A DNA stretch of 64,000 nt from NCBI RefSeq assembly GCF_023715205.1, contig NZ_JAMBNR010000011.1:119470-183469 (forward strand), read 5' to 3'. The notes beneath the pieces are model-generated. The model ran no database searches, was not told the origin of the DNA, and worked only from the letters and a program-made list of their open reading frames with translations. Every line of letters begins with the position of its first letter. Within the stretch, counting starts at the first letter, position 1. A program made the position numbers and the translations under genes. The DNA comes from Mesobacillus maritimus (GTDB lineage Bacteria; Bacillota; Bacilli; Bacillales; Cytobacillaceae). Shown here piece after piece: positions 1 through 9,212 of this stretch.

Positions 1-165
1 GACCCGTTTTCACGCGGTCTTAGTGTTGGAACGGTTTCCCATGGAATTGGCACCAGTCAGATCATGGTAGAAGGACCGATACAAGGTGCGGTCTCAAGTG
101 TGGCAATGGGTACAGCCGCGATTATTACGCCTATTATTCTTCCAGTGATTTTTCGATTTCTCTGA
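1..165 (+). CDS. LrgB/CidB-family membrane protein, C-terminal fragment
   Basis: An open frame enters from outside the window and ends at TGA 163-165, giving the last 54 residues. The stretch with SRGLSVGTVSHGIGTSQ, followed by a hydrophobic segment rich in Ala, Ile and Pro, matches the C-terminal end of LrgB/CidB proteins. These are polytopic membrane partners of the holin-like LrgA/CidA proteins, linked to murein hydrolase control or small-acid transport. The start and most of the protein are outside the window, so the subfamily cannot be set. Confidence 0.8.
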   Translation, partial: DPFSRGLSVGTVSHGIGTSQIMVEGPIQGAVSSVAMGTAAIITPIILPVIFRFL

Positions 166-263
166 GTATCGCCAAGAACCTATTTATAATCCAATAGCAG
201 GTTATCGTCCAAGCATTGCCAAGCTAAATCCATAAGCTATTATAAATAATCGATGAAGGGTGG

Positions 264-626
264 ATGAATGTGCCTGTATTCATTTATGGATCGGTTTCTA
301 TCGGTAGGGTAGAAGGAGGTACGGTGCAATTTGGTGATGTATTAAACACTGCTTCTAATAACAGTTCGAGTTCAACAAATGGTTCAGGGGCGGCAAGTAG
401 CAGTGGAATGACAGGGACAAGTGATGCAATGACGGGTCCAAACGGTGGAATGACGAGTCCAGTCGGTGGAGTGACAAGTCCAAGAGGTGGGAAGAAGCAG
501 CGCACAAACGGTGGAGTGATGAGACCGAGCTGTAGGAAGATGGGTTCAAACGATGGAATGACGAGACCAAGCGGTAGAATCACGGGAACAAAAAATAGAG
601 TTTGTGTAAATATATGGAAATATTAA
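264..626 (+). CDS. GerPA/GerPF-like spore germination protein with a degenerate repeat tail
   Basis: 120 residues. Residues about 4-31 (FIYGSVSIGRVEGG, then TVQFGDVLN) resemble the short beta motif of the GerPA/GerPF family, small spore-coat proteins that help germinants pass the coat. The family is usually 60-75 residues. Here a Ser/Asn/Gly-rich linker (32-50) leads into six to seven loose copies of a GGMTSP-like unit (about 50-108) ending in a basic tail. The repeat tail is unusual. The gene may be an expanded coat variant or may be drifting. The ATG follows a GAAGGGTGG ribosome site. Family call is moderate and rests on the N-terminus only. Confidence 0.5.
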   Translation: MNVPVFIYGSVSIGRVEGGTVQFGDVLNTASNNSSSSTNGSGAASSSGMTGTSDAMTGPNGGMTSPVGGVTSPRGGKKQRTNGGVMRPSCRKMGSNDGMTRPSGRITGTKNRVCVNIWKY

Positions 627-744
627 TAGGGTCAGGGGGAAGAAACTCCTTGAGCCTATTAATCTTTCTAGTAGTGGTTGGAGACCAATGGGAAATCATA
701 GAAGGATTGGACAGTGTCCCTCCTTTTTAAGAGAATTACCTAAT

Positions 745-786
745 AAAAAATCTCACTTTCGATGATGAAGGTGAGGTTTTTTCTTT
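745..786 (+). terminator. Rho-independent terminator
   Basis: CTCACTTTC and GAAGGTGAG pair around a short loop, followed by a run of T. It lies about 120 bases downstream of the GerPA-like gene and can end its transcript. Confidence 0.7.
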
Positions 787-794
787 TATAAAAA

Positions 795-978
795 GGCTCT
801 TTTCTCAAACCTTTGCTGCTTTTAGATATAAAGAGAAAAGAATTAGCCTTGTTTTCACTGGACTGTAACTTTAAAACAGGTGAAAAGAGCCAGTAAACTT
901 AGTATGAACGCACAAAATGGCTTATTCTGCGTTAAAAGCGGCTTTAAAATTTTAACAACAAACTTTACAAAAATAGCT
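795..978 (+). mobile_element. ISL3-type MITE, copy 1
   Basis: 184-bp non-coding element that starts GGCTCTTTTCTCA and ends in a degenerate copy of the inverted end (TAGCT). It is flanked by a perfect 8-bp direct repeat TATAAAAA (787-794 and 979-986). Inside are two hairpins seen in other copies, one closed by CTCTTTTC/GAAAAGAG and one by TTAAAA/TTTTAA around CGGCTTTAAA. No frame is open. It shares its layout with the copies at 2442, 45327 and 45820. Ends beginning GGCTCTTT and 8-bp AT-rich target duplications are typical of the ISL3 family. Confidence 0.75.
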
Positions 979-1131
979 TATAAAAAAAGCATGGACAATA
1001 ACGGTTCCTTGTCCGTATAAACTTTAGCTAATCTTTTTTTAAAGGAAATATTGTGCCTGTCCGACAGTACAATGACTCCCAACTAAACCATTTCCTATTT
1101 TGATAGGGTCGACTATAACGTGGAAAATTAC

Positions 1132-2259
1132 TTATTTATTTTTACTATTCGTTTCGTTATCTAATAAATAGCGTGCATAATCGATCGGATTTGTAAAGAC
1201 AGCCTTCCATTCCTCGTGTAGAAGAACTCCATTTCTGATTGTAAATCCACTGTATGCTGAGATGAAATTGCATTCGATATAATAAAGATCTCCTTGCGGG
1301 GTAATGGCGATGTCGAAACCAAGGTCTGCCGGATGTGGGACATGTTTGCTATAGAGATTGGCTATTTTTATAGCGAGTGAGGTAATTTGCTTCCTTAACT
1401 GGTCAGCATTTAGGTGCGGATACTCTTTCATTAGCTCATCAAGCGTATAGGCGCTGGCTCCCTGCTCAATATTGGTCAAAAAGGTTCCTTCTCGGGCTAC
1501 TTTCCCAATAATGGCGGAAACCTCCCAATTTCCTGAACCATTCTTTTGCGTAGAGACTCTAAAATCAAAAGGAGAACCCTGATAAGTGGCTAATGGAAGT
1601 AGATTCTGAATCAAATAGACATTATTTTCTAGAGTCTGCTGCAACATTTCTGGAATCGTATCTTGAAAGGTGATTTCTTTCCAGTAACGTCTTTTTCCCT
1701 CTCTGGCCTTGTAGGATAAACACCAGTCCTTTTTATTTACCTTTTGAAGCTTGAGGATTCCTTTTCCGATGATACCGTTGTCTGGCTTCAGAATTAGTTG
1801 GGTGTATTTTTGCATCATTTCCTTTAGATTTTTCAAGTTCCCAATTTTAGTTTCGGGCAGATACCTATGGAATTCAGGGTTTGCTTCTAAAATCTTTTGA
1901 AACTTATATTTTCTTAGAATATTAATTTCATTAAACACCTTTATCCCTTTTTGAGTTAAGCGTTTAATGATTTTCTCCCTAATGGGGGAGGTCCATTCAA
2001 GATTATAAATGACGCGAGGAACTGGAATCCTCTTTTCTTGATATACCCCATTTTCGTTTACCAAAGCTGTAATATGATCCTGACTTCCAGAAAGATGGCT
2101 GAAGAGAAAATAACAAGGAATCAAATTATTTTTCCTTGCCGCTTCTTCGCGAAAAATAACACTTTTGGGCACTTCCTTTGTCCCATTTTTTAGCCTGTAA
2201 TACACGGATTTCATCGATAAAAAGCCAATATATTGTTGTTTAGACAAACGGATGATCAC
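1132..2259 (-). CDS. YheC/YheD-family ATP-grasp protein (endospore coat-associated)
   Basis: 375 residues on the minus strand. The C-terminal two thirds form an ATP-grasp fold: LILKPDNGIIGKGILKL (about 154-170) is the phosphate-binding Lys/Gly region, DFRVSTQKN lies near 231-240, and DLGFDIAITPQGDLYYIECN (about 314-333) carries the Mg-binding acidic residue and Asn. This is the pattern of YheC/YheD proteins, known as coat-associated in Bacillus; their ligase substrate is not established. The annotated start is GTG directly at a GGAG. A TTG at 2247 is better spaced from AAAGGAG and may be the true start. The gene stands alone between two MITE copies. Confidence 0.8.
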   Translation of the reverse strand: MIIRLSKQQYIGFLSMKSVYYRLKNGTKEVPKSVIFREEAARKNNLIPCYFLFSHLSGSQDHITALVNENGVYQEKRIPVPRVIYNLEWTSPIREKIIKRLTQKGIKVFNEINILRKYKFQKILEANPEFHRYLPETKIGNLKNLKEMMQKYTQLILKPDNGIIGKGILKLQKVNKKDWCLSYKAREGKRRYWKEITFQDTIPEMLQQTLENNVYLIQNLLPLATYQGSPFDFRVSTQKNGSGNWEVSAIIGKVAREGTFLTNIEQGASAYTLDELMKEYPHLNADQLRKQITSLAIKIANLYSKHVPHPADLGFDIAITPQGDLYYIECNFISAYSGFTIRNGVLLHEEWKAVFTNPIDYARYLLDNETNSKNK

Positions 2260-2441
2260 TCCTTTAACTTGTTTACCTACAGTTTATGGAGTTTTCCAAG
2301 ATTGGTACGGACTGTAGCCTCAGCGACATAATAAAACGGAAAAATGGTCCAGTTCCATATTTGCGTTTACTCCTCTATCCTAGCTATAAGAAAAAGAGCT
2401 GCCACTGAATAGAATCAGGACACCTCTTCATGTTTTCGTTT

Positions 2442-2623
2442 GGCTCTTTTCTCAAACTTTGTTGCTTTTCAATAAAAAATACTCTGAATATGCTAGGTTA
2501 TTCATAAAAATAGGTACATTTTATGAGAAAAGAGCTTGCAAACTAATTTTAAACATACGAAATGTCTACTATTTCGTTAAAATCGGCTTTAGGATTTTAA
2601 CAACAATCTTTACGAAAACAGCC
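2442..2623 (+). mobile_element. ISL3-type MITE, copy 2 (best preserved)
   Basis: 182-bp element bounded by inverted ends GGCTCTTTTC and GAAAACAGCC and flanked by a perfect 8-bp duplication TTTCGTTT (2434-2441 and 2624-2631). The left half folds by GGCTCTTTTCTCA with TGAGAAAAGAGC. The right half folds by GTTAAAATC with GATTTTAAC. There is no coding capacity. It sits downstream of the opp operon. Confidence 0.85.
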
Positions 2624-2807
2624 TTTCGTTTATAACAATCACTACTCCATGAATTATACTCGCCACTAATCAGTACAATTGACGAGGTTTGACTAGCTTT
2701 CCAACAGGGGAACCATAAATAAAAGGACATGTTCAAAAATCCCCGAACAAGTTAAGAGAGAACCTTCTGTTCCACATCACGACTGGGTCAATGAACCTCC
2801 ATCCTAG

Positions 2808-3770
2808 CTATTCATTATAAAGATGACAGGCTGTAAAATGCCCTTGTTTCACTTCTCGCCATTCAGGAGCAGCCGTACTACAAATCTCCATTGCATGCTT
2901 GCATCTTGTCCGGAACACGCATCCGGACGGGGGATTGATTGGACTTGGCACATCTCCTTCTAACACAATTTTCTCTTTTTTTACTAGTGGATCGGGAATG
3001 GGAATCGCCGACAATAGTGCCTGTGTATATGGATGCAACGGTTCATTATGAAGCGAGTCGCTATCGGTCAGTTCCACCATATGGCCAAGGTACATCACCA
3101 AAATTCGGTCTGAAATGTATTTCACCATTGATAAATCATGGGCGATAAACAAATATGTTAATCCGAGTTTTTCTTGTAGTGATTTTAATAGATTGACAAT
3201 CTGCGCTTGAACCGATACATCCAAGGCTGAAATGGGCTCGTCACAAACGATAAACTTCGGGTTTAACGCAAGTGCTCGAGCGATGCCGATTCGCTGCATT
3301 TGCCCGCCGCTAAATTCATGGGGGAAACGGTGGAGATGTTCTGGGTTTAGCCCGACCAACTCTAGTAATTCTACGACGCGCTCTCTTCGCTTTTTCCCTC
3401 TGGCAGCACCATGAATATCGAGCGGCTCGGCGATAATATCCTCAACTGTCATCCGCGGATTTAATGATGAATAAGGGTCTTGAAAAATAATCTGAATTTC
3501 TCTTCGCAGCTTTTTCAATTCCGCCTTGTTGACTTGATAGAGGTTGGTTCCATTGTAATAAACTTCTCCTTCTGTTGGTTCATGCAGACGGATAATCGTT
3601 TTCCCAGCCGTCGATTTCCCGCAACCACTTTCTCCAACTAACCCGACTGTTTCACCTTCAAGTATGGTTAAATTCAGTTGGTCGACAGCCTTCAAAGGAT
3701 GCTCTTTATAAAAGAAATATTTCTTTAAGTTTTTGATCTCAAGGAGTGGTTTTTTTACAGTTTTTGCCAA
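2808..3770 (-). CDS. oppF: Oligopeptide ABC transporter ATP-binding protein OppF
   Basis: 320 residues. Walker A GESGCGKST at 46-54, Q-loop in IFQDPYSSLN (about 95-104), signature FSGGQMQR at 153-160, Walker B FIVCDEP at 173-179, H-loop in FIAHDLSM. The C-terminal extension with CVFRTRC and EIC cysteines is the oligopeptide-transporter C-domain shared by OppD and OppF. The protein energises peptide uptake at the inner face of the membrane as a heterodimer with OppD, whose gene lies 12 bases upstream. It is the last gene of the operon. In Bacillus such importers also carry signalling peptides for sporulation and competence. The substrate cannot be read from the sequence. Confidence 0.9.
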   Translation of the reverse strand: MAKTVKKPLLEIKNLKKYFFYKEHPLKAVDQLNLTILEGETVGLVGESGCGKSTAGKTIIRLHEPTEGEVYYNGTNLYQVNKAELKKLRREIQIIFQDPYSSLNPRMTVEDIIAEPLDIHGAARGKKRRERVVELLELVGLNPEHLHRFPHEFSGGQMQRIGIARALALNPKFIVCDEPISALDVSVQAQIVNLLKSLQEKLGLTYLFIAHDLSMVKYISDRILVMYLGHMVELTDSDSLHNEPLHPYTQALLSAIPIPDPLVKKEKIVLEGDVPSPINPPSGCVFRTRCKHAMEICSTAAPEWREVKQGHFTACHLYNE

Positions 3771-3782
3771 AAATCTCCCTCC

Positions 3783-4781
3783 TCAGTTCTTTGCCTTTTC
3801 TAGCTTCTTTTTTATCGGATGATGCAGCCAACAGGCAGAATGTTGTGCTCCTTGAACAAAGTCTAATGTAGGAGAGTGGTCTTTGCACACTCTCATCGCT
3901 CGTTCGCAGCGCGGGAAAAACGAGCATCCTTTTGGGGGATCCAATAAATCTGGTGGTGTCCCGATGATGGGTTTTAATTTTTCACGTCGGTCCATATCCA
4001 AACGCGGCATCGAGTTTAGTAAACTTTGCGTGTAAGGGTGAGAGGGGTTCGTGAAAATTTCATTAACTGAACCGGTCTCCACCACTTGCCCGGCATACAT
4101 CACAACAACTCGATCACATAATTCCGCCACGACGCCTAGGTCATGTGTGATTAAGATAATTGAAGTATCGGTTTGTTCTTGTAGTTGTTTCATAAGCTTT
4201 AAGATTTGCGCTTGTATCGTTACATCTAAAGCAGTCGTCGGTTCGTCGGCGATTAATAGTTTCGGCTGACACGCCAAGGCAATTGCAATCATCACTCGTT
4301 GTCTCATACCACCTGAAAATTCGTGAGGGTATTGATTGATCCGTTTTTCAGGAAGGGGGATGCCTACCGTTTCAAGCATTTTTATCGCCTGGTTAAGGGC
4401 TTCTTGCTTGCTGATGTTTTTATGATTCATTAACCCTTCCGCAATTTGATACCCGACTTTCGTAGTGGGATTAAGCGAAGTCATCGGATCTTGAAAAATC
4501 ATGCCGATCTCATTGCCGCGGATCTTTTGCATTTCTTTTTCTTTTTTATTTACCAGGTTGACGCCGTTCAAGAGAATCTCACCATTCTGAATCATTGCCT
4601 GTGGTGGCAATAGTTTCATAATCGTTTTCGCGGTGACACTTTTTCCACAACCCGATTCGCCTACGATGGCAATGATTTCACCAGGTTTGACATGAAAAGA
4701 AATGCCGCGAACGGCCTGCACTTCGCCTCCATAAGTTTTAAATGAGACTTGGAGATTCTTAATTTCTAGTAACTTCTCCAT
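3783..4781 (-). CDS. oppD: Oligopeptide ABC transporter ATP-binding protein OppD
   Basis: 332 residues with an ATG start behind AGAGGGGG. Walker A GESGCGKSV at 41-49, signature FSGGMRQR and Walker B LLIADEP in the middle, H-loop ITHDLG, then the OppD/F C-terminal domain with CSFFPRC and the later RVC cysteine. It is the second ATPase of the Opp importer. It is separated from oppC by 478 bases that contain a 52-bp tandem repeat, so the ATPase genes may be expressed differently from the permease genes. Confidence 0.9.
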   Translation of the reverse strand: MEKLLEIKNLQVSFKTYGGEVQAVRGISFHVKPGEIIAIVGESGCGKSVTAKTIMKLLPPQAMIQNGEILLNGVNLVNKKEKEMQKIRGNEIGMIFQDPMTSLNPTTKVGYQIAEGLMNHKNISKQEALNQAIKMLETVGIPLPEKRINQYPHEFSGGMRQRVMIAIALACQPKLLIADEPTTALDVTIQAQILKLMKQLQEQTDTSIILITHDLGVVAELCDRVVVMYAGQVVETGSVNEIFTNPSHPYTQSLLNSMPRLDMDRREKLKPIIGTPPDLLDPPKGCSFFPRCERAMRVCKDHSPTLDFVQGAQHSACWLHHPIKKKLEKAKN

Positions 4782-4929
4782 CCAACCCCCTCTTTCTATC
4801 GCATTTATTAGAGTTTTGAGGTATTCAGCGTCGTTGGGATCCTGTTCTATTCCAGTGCACAGCGACTAGGGTGTTAGGGACATTAGCAATCAGTCTAGAT
4901 GGTTTAGCCACATTTCATCTAGTTGTTTG

Positions 4930-5262
4930 GTGTCGCATGGACACTTCATGGAGCACATTTTTTATGTCCCGAACCATTAGGTGTCGCATGACCACCTCAT
5001 GGAGCACTTTTTTTATATCCCGAACTCATTAGGTGTCGCATGGACACTTCATGGAGCAGATTTTTCGTGTCCAGAATTCATTAGGTGTCGCATGAACCCT
5101 TCATGGAGCTCATTTTTCAAGTCCCGAACTCATTAGGTGTCGCATGACCACTTCATGGGGCCCATTTTTCACCCACCGAACTCATTAAGTGTCGCATGAC
5201 CATCTCATGGAGCCCATTTTCCACCCACCGAACGCATTAGGTGTCGCATGAACCCGTCATCA
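4930..5262. repeat. 52-bp minisatellite inside the opp operon
   Basis: Seven head-to-tail units begin GTGTCGCATG at 4930, 4981, 5033, 5085, 5137, 5189 and 5241 (spacing 51, then 52 five times). The last one runs into the oppC stop codon. Each unit holds CATGACCACTTCATG or a close variant, a small hairpin (CATGA/TCATG), then a T-rich stretch and CGAACTCATTA. Units differ by a few substitutions. No reading frame persists because 52 is not a multiple of three. There are no unique spacers, so this is not a CRISPR. The stretch 4782-4929 shows no feature. Confidence 0.95.
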
Positions 5263-6189
5263 TCGCCTCAACTTCGGATCAAGCGCATCCCGTAATCCAT
5301 CCCCAAACACATTAAATGCAAACATCGTAATCGAAATCAGCGCAGCGGGAATCAATAACTGATAAAAGTTTCCGATTAAAATACTTCCAAGTGCGTCACT
5401 TGCCATCGTTCCCCAGCTTGCTTGTGGGGCAGGAATGCCTAGTCCTAAAAAGCTTAGCGTCGCTTCCACAAAAATCGCGCTCGGCACGGTTAAGGTGATA
5501 TTGACTAGAATCGGTCCCATTGTATTTGGAATCATATGTTTTCGTAGAATCCAAGAAGTCGAGGCGCCCATCGCATTGGCTGCTTGAACAAACTCGTTTT
5601 CTTTTAGCTGGAGAACTTGGCCCCTGACGAGTCGCGCCATTTGAATCCAGCCGGTAATCGACATCGCGATAATGATTGACCATAATCCGCGTTCAAGTAC
5701 AATCATGATTAAAATGACCATTAACAAAAACGGAATCGCATACAGCACTTCGGCAATTCGCATCATGATGTTATCGACTTTTCCACCGCGAGAACCAGAA
5801 ACACCTCCGTAAAAAACACCGATGACGAAGTCAATAAACGCGGCCATAAACCCAATAAACAGCGAGATTCTCGCACCATACCAAGCCCTTGTAAAAAGAT
5901 CGCGGCCAGAGGAGTCCGTCCCAAACCAATGTTCCGCATTGGGGCGGAGGTTTTTCTTCGTGAAATCTTGCTCGTAAAACGTGTAGCCATTCAGATAAGG
6001 ACCAATAAGTGCCATAATGATTAACAGAACAATTGTCACCAAACCAACCATTGCCAACTTATTTTCTTTTAACCTGCGCCAAACGTCTCCCCAGTAAGAG
6101 AGGCTAGGTCTTGCGATTTTCTCCGCTTCCTTAAAATCATTGTCAACTGCTTGAAACATGTCTTCTGATAGCTTCTGTTCTTTGTTCAT
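5260..6189 (-). CDS. oppC: Oligopeptide ABC transporter permease OppC
   Basis: 309 residues. A soluble N-terminus of about 40 residues is followed by a first membrane segment (KLAMVGLVTIVLLIIMALIG), a large outer loop ending in HWFGTDSSGRDLF, and five further membrane helices. The permease EAA loop is the region with AANAMGASTSWILRKHMIPN. The GTDxxGRD motif is diagnostic for DppC/OppC. The ATG overlaps the oppB stop by four bases (ATGA), so the two permeases are translationally coupled. Confidence 0.92.
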   Translation of the reverse strand: MNKEQKLSEDMFQAVDNDFKEAEKIARPSLSYWGDVWRRLKENKLAMVGLVTIVLLIIMALIGPYLNGYTFYEQDFTKKNLRPNAEHWFGTDSSGRDLFTRAWYGARISLFIGFMAAFIDFVIGVFYGGVSGSRGGKVDNIMMRIAEVLYAIPFLLMVILIMIVLERGLWSIIIAMSITGWIQMARLVRGQVLQLKENEFVQAANAMGASTSWILRKHMIPNTMGPILVNITLTVPSAIFVEATLSFLGLGIPAPQASWGTMASDALGSILIGNFYQLLIPAALISITMFAFNVFGDGLRDALDPKLRR

Positions 6190-7115
6190 TTGCGTTCCCC
6201 CGAAATCTTGATTCTTGGGTCAATCCATGTATAAGCCAAATCAACGATTAAAATTAAAAAGATGAGAATGGCGCTATAAAAAATCGTTGAACCAAGGATC
6301 ACTGGATAATCGCGGTTAAAGATGCCTTTTACAAACATTTCGCCCATGCCTGGGATTCCAAAAATGCTTTCGATAATAAAACTTCCGGTCACGAGGTTGG
6401 CGATTAAAATCCCCAAGACGGTCACGACGGGAAGCATAGCGTTGCGAATCGCATGTTTCAGGATGACTTTATTTCGACTCAGTCCTTTTGCTTTTGCGGT
6501 TAAAATATAATCCTGACTCAACACTTCGAGCATGCTTGAACGCATTAATCTGGCAATATAGGCCATCGGCATCATCGCCAATGCAATCGAAGGTAAGACG
6601 GTATGAGACCATGATTTCCATGTCGCGACGGGGAATAGCTGCCATTCGACGGCAAAATAGTTAATCAGAATCGTAGCTAAAATAAAATTCGGAACAGAAA
6701 TGCCAATGATTGCTAACACCATCGATAAATAGTCCGGCCATTTGTTGCGATTCAATGAGGCAATTACCCCGAAAATCAATCCAAATGTGATCGCAATCAG
6801 CATCGCTTGCGTACCTAAGTGCAAGGAAACAGGGAACCCGCTTTTAATATAATCATTAACTGAAATGGAAGAGGATTTTAATGATGGTCCAAAATCAAGT
6901 TGTAGCAATGATTGCAAATACAGTCCATATTGAACAAGTAAAGGTTTATCGAGATTATAATAGCTTTGTAGATTTTCATATACGGCTTTGGGCATCGTTC
7001 CTTCCTGGGCAAATGGATTGCCTGGGATGTTGTGCATTAACAGGAATGTTAACGTAATGATGACCCAGAGTGTTAGTAAAGCTAATCCGACTCTTTTTAA
7101 AGCAAACTTTAGCAC
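6186..7115 (-). CDS. oppB: Oligopeptide ABC transporter permease OppB
   Basis: 309 residues with a GTG start six bases after GGAGGG. The N-terminal membrane helix (GLALLTLWVIITLTFLLMHN) and the following PGNPF segment are typical of DppB/OppB permeases. The EAA loop lies in TAKAKGLSRNKVILKHAIRN, and six helices are visible. It forms the translocation pore with OppC. A strong hairpin separates it from oppA. Confidence 0.92.
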   Translation of the reverse strand: MLKFALKRVGLALLTLWVIITLTFLLMHNIPGNPFAQEGTMPKAVYENLQSYYNLDKPLLVQYGLYLQSLLQLDFGPSLKSSSISVNDYIKSGFPVSLHLGTQAMLIAITFGLIFGVIASLNRNKWPDYLSMVLAIIGISVPNFILATILINYFAVEWQLFPVATWKSWSHTVLPSIALAMMPMAYIARLMRSSMLEVLSQDYILTAKAKGLSRNKVILKHAIRNAMLPVVTVLGILIANLVTGSFIIESIFGIPGMGEMFVKGIFNRDYPVILGSTIFYSAILIFLILIVDLAYTWIDPRIKISGERK

Positions 7116-7167
7116 CAGTTTCCCTCCGTTTCTATGAAGAATAAATCATCCTCTTCTGTTAGAAAAA

Positions 7168-7197
7168 TCGGGGGATGCTGCAAGAGCATACCCCCGA
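7168..7197 (-). terminator. Attenuating hairpin between oppA and oppB
   Basis: On the minus strand TCGGGGG-TATGCT pairs with AGCAT-CCCCCGA and is followed by five T. It lies just after the oppA stop and before oppB. A partial terminator here fits the general pattern that binding-protein genes are expressed above permease genes. Confidence 0.8.
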
Positions 7198-7211
7198 CAG
7201 AAGATGGCTTC

Positions 7212-8864
7212 TTATTCTATGTCTGCATAGATGAATTGAGGGTAACTGTTAATTGGTGTGTAAACGCCTGTTACATGTGGCTTTACTGTAAATGGCTTTG
7301 TATAGAAATAAACAGGAAGAATCGGCATTTCATCCATTAAAATTTTCTCCGCTTCATGCATCGCGTTCATGCGTTCTTCTTGGTCCATTGTCGTTTTAGC
7401 AACTTCTACCAATTTGTCGTATTCAGGATTGCTCCAGTTGGCATCATTATATGGGCCGTCTGTTACCCACAAATCAATAAACGTCATCGGGTCTACATAA
7501 TCTCCAACCCAGCCTGCACGAGAAATGGTGTAGTCTCCTGCTTTTTCACGGTCAAGCTTCACTTGAAACTCGACGTTTTCGAGGGTCATTTCAACGCCAA
7601 GGTTTTTGCGCCACATTTCTTGAACCGCTTCGGCAATCGCTTTATGTCCTTCAGATGTGTTGTACGTTAATGTGAAATTCGGAAGCTGATCCATCCCTTC
7701 TTCCGCAAGTCCTTCTTCCAGAAGCTTTTTCGCTTCATCGAGGTTTTCCTCAAATAAGTTGCCAGTATTTTCTTGGTAGTCCCCTGATACATCCGGAATC
7801 CCAGGAGGAACAACGGAATAGGCAGGGATTTGCCCACCTTGTGCTACATGTTCCACAATCGTTTGTCTGTCAATGGCCATAGATAGTGCTTTTCGAACTT
7901 TTGGATTGTTAAACGGCTTCACTTCATTGTTGAAATTGAAATAATAAACAGCAAGGTCTGGACCTTTTACAAACTCAGGGTCATTGTTGGCAAGCAGCTG
8001 TCCTTGAACATCCTGTGGAAGTGGATACACTAAATCAAGTTCACCAGCTTGATACATTTGCCATGCTGTATTCTCATCATCAATAATCACAAAATGGACT
8101 TCATCAAGCTTGATTTTATCTTGCTCGTAATAATGTTCATTTTTTTCAAGCTTCATGCTTTCTTTATGTTTCCATTCTGTCAATTTGAAAGCACCATTTG
8201 ATACATAGCTTTCGGCTTCTTGGTACCATTTAGGATTTTCTTCCTGGACTTTTTGGCTGATAGGGTAGTAGGTGTAGAAAGAGGTGAGATCGAGAAAGTA
8301 TGGTGTAGGTTGGGCTAGTTTCACGACTAGGGTTTGGTCATCTTCAGCGGTTACGCCTACTTGATCTTCATCCGCTTTGCCTTCATTAAATTCTTGCCCG
8401 CCTTCTAAGTAATAAAGCTGATAAGCATAGGTGGAGGCTGATTCCGGATTCAGGGCGTACTTCCAAGCGTATTCAAAATCCGCTGCGGTAACAGGATCCC
8501 CATTGGACCATTTGATGTCATCACGTAAATGGAATGTCCAGGTAAGACCATCTTCGCTCGTTTCCCATTCTCTGGCCATTCCTGGGATGATTTCTCCTTC
8601 TGGCGTTTTCTTCGTTAGTCCTTCAAATGCATGCTCCAAAATCCATGAATCATGTGTTCCTTGCGCGGTGCCGGGGTGGAGGGAACCAGGTTCTGAACTA
8701 TTATTTAGTCGTAGAATTTTAGGTCCTGTTTCCTCCGTTTTTTCTCCCGGGTCCGCAGACTCCTCTGGTGTTGACTCGTTGTTCGTCCCACCGCCAAAAC
8801 AGCCAGATAAGACAAACACAATGCTGAGTAAAAAAATAAGAGAACGAGCTAGATTCTTCTTCAA
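7212..8864 (-). CDS. oppA: Oligopeptide-binding lipoprotein OppA
   Basis: 550 residues, class 5 extracellular solute-binding protein. The start is TTG behind a G-rich ribosome site. The signal peptide ends in the lipobox LSGC, so Cys22 is lipidated and the protein is tethered outside the membrane. It is followed by a Gly/Glu/Asp-rich linker. Family hallmarks include NSSEPGSLHPG near the mature N-terminus, VTAADFEYAWKYALNPE and KVRKALSMAIDR. It captures peptides for OppBCDF and is the first gene of the operon. The length is typical. Confidence 0.92.
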   Translation of the reverse strand: MKKNLARSLIFLLSIVFVLSGCFGGGTNNESTPEESADPGEKTEETGPKILRLNNSSEPGSLHPGTAQGTHDSWILEHAFEGLTKKTPEGEIIPGMAREWETSEDGLTWTFHLRDDIKWSNGDPVTAADFEYAWKYALNPESASTYAYQLYYLEGGQEFNEGKADEDQVGVTAEDDQTLVVKLAQPTPYFLDLTSFYTYYPISQKVQEENPKWYQEAESYVSNGAFKLTEWKHKESMKLEKNEHYYEQDKIKLDEVHFVIIDDENTAWQMYQAGELDLVYPLPQDVQGQLLANNDPEFVKGPDLAVYYFNFNNEVKPFNNPKVRKALSMAIDRQTIVEHVAQGGQIPAYSVVPPGIPDVSGDYQENTGNLFEENLDEAKKLLEEGLAEEGMDQLPNFTLTYNTSEGHKAIAEAVQEMWRKNLGVEMTLENVEFQVKLDREKAGDYTISRAGWVGDYVDPMTFIDLWVTDGPYNDANWSNPEYDKLVEVAKTTMDQEERMNAMHEAEKILMDEMPILPVYFYTKPFTVKPHVTGVYTPINSYPQFIYADIE

Positions 8865-9048
8865 ACAAATCCCCCCATCGACTCAATTGGTTAATAGTGG
8901 AATGCTTAGTTTCCACAACTTAATCATATAGACATGGCTAGCAAAATATTACAAGGTTATTAAATTTTCAGGGACTAAGCATAAATTCAAGAAACAACCT
9001 ATTAACGCTTTAAAAGATTAATGAAGGAAACCGGAAAAGATAGATTGT

Positions 9049-9094
9049 GGAACATTTTTCTGTGAAACAAGAAAATTCGGGGCGTCCCTGTGAC
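9049..9094 (+). repeat. 46-bp dispersed repeat, copy 1
   Basis: This segment containing CAAGAAAATTCGGGGCGTCC recurs with eight or so differences at 15811-15856. It lies between oppA and the PadR gene, outside any gene. Confidence 0.75.
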
Positions 9095-9143
9095 TTTTTG
9101 TGATGCCTGAGTGAATTATATGGGGATGGACCAACTTTATCGA

Positions 9144-9185
9144 TTGCTTGTTTTCGATATATCGATTAAAATTAGCGATATAGTG
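9144..9185 (+). promoter_or_regulatory. Promoter and probable PadR operator
   Basis: TTGCTT (9144-9149), a 17-base spacer and TAAAAT (9167-9172) form a sigma-A-type promoter. The spacer holds the palindrome CGATATATCG and the downstream flank holds GCGATATAG, so several ATATCGAT half-sites cover the promoter. PadR proteins bind such AT-rich dyads and usually repress themselves and the adjacent pump. Confidence 0.55.
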
Positions 9186-9212
9186 TAAATTTGATTTTTG
9201 GAGGATTGATCG

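Noticed and set aside
164..238. Open reading after the LrgB stop with YNPIAGYRPSIAKLNP-like translation
   Set aside because: It has no start codon and no ribosome site and ends after 24 codons. It could be a relic, but nothing supports it as a gene.
4930..5262. CRISPR array
   Set aside because: The repeated units are contiguous and the whole 52 bp is conserved. There are no unique spacers and no cas genes. The same holds for the arrays at 23406 and 47936.
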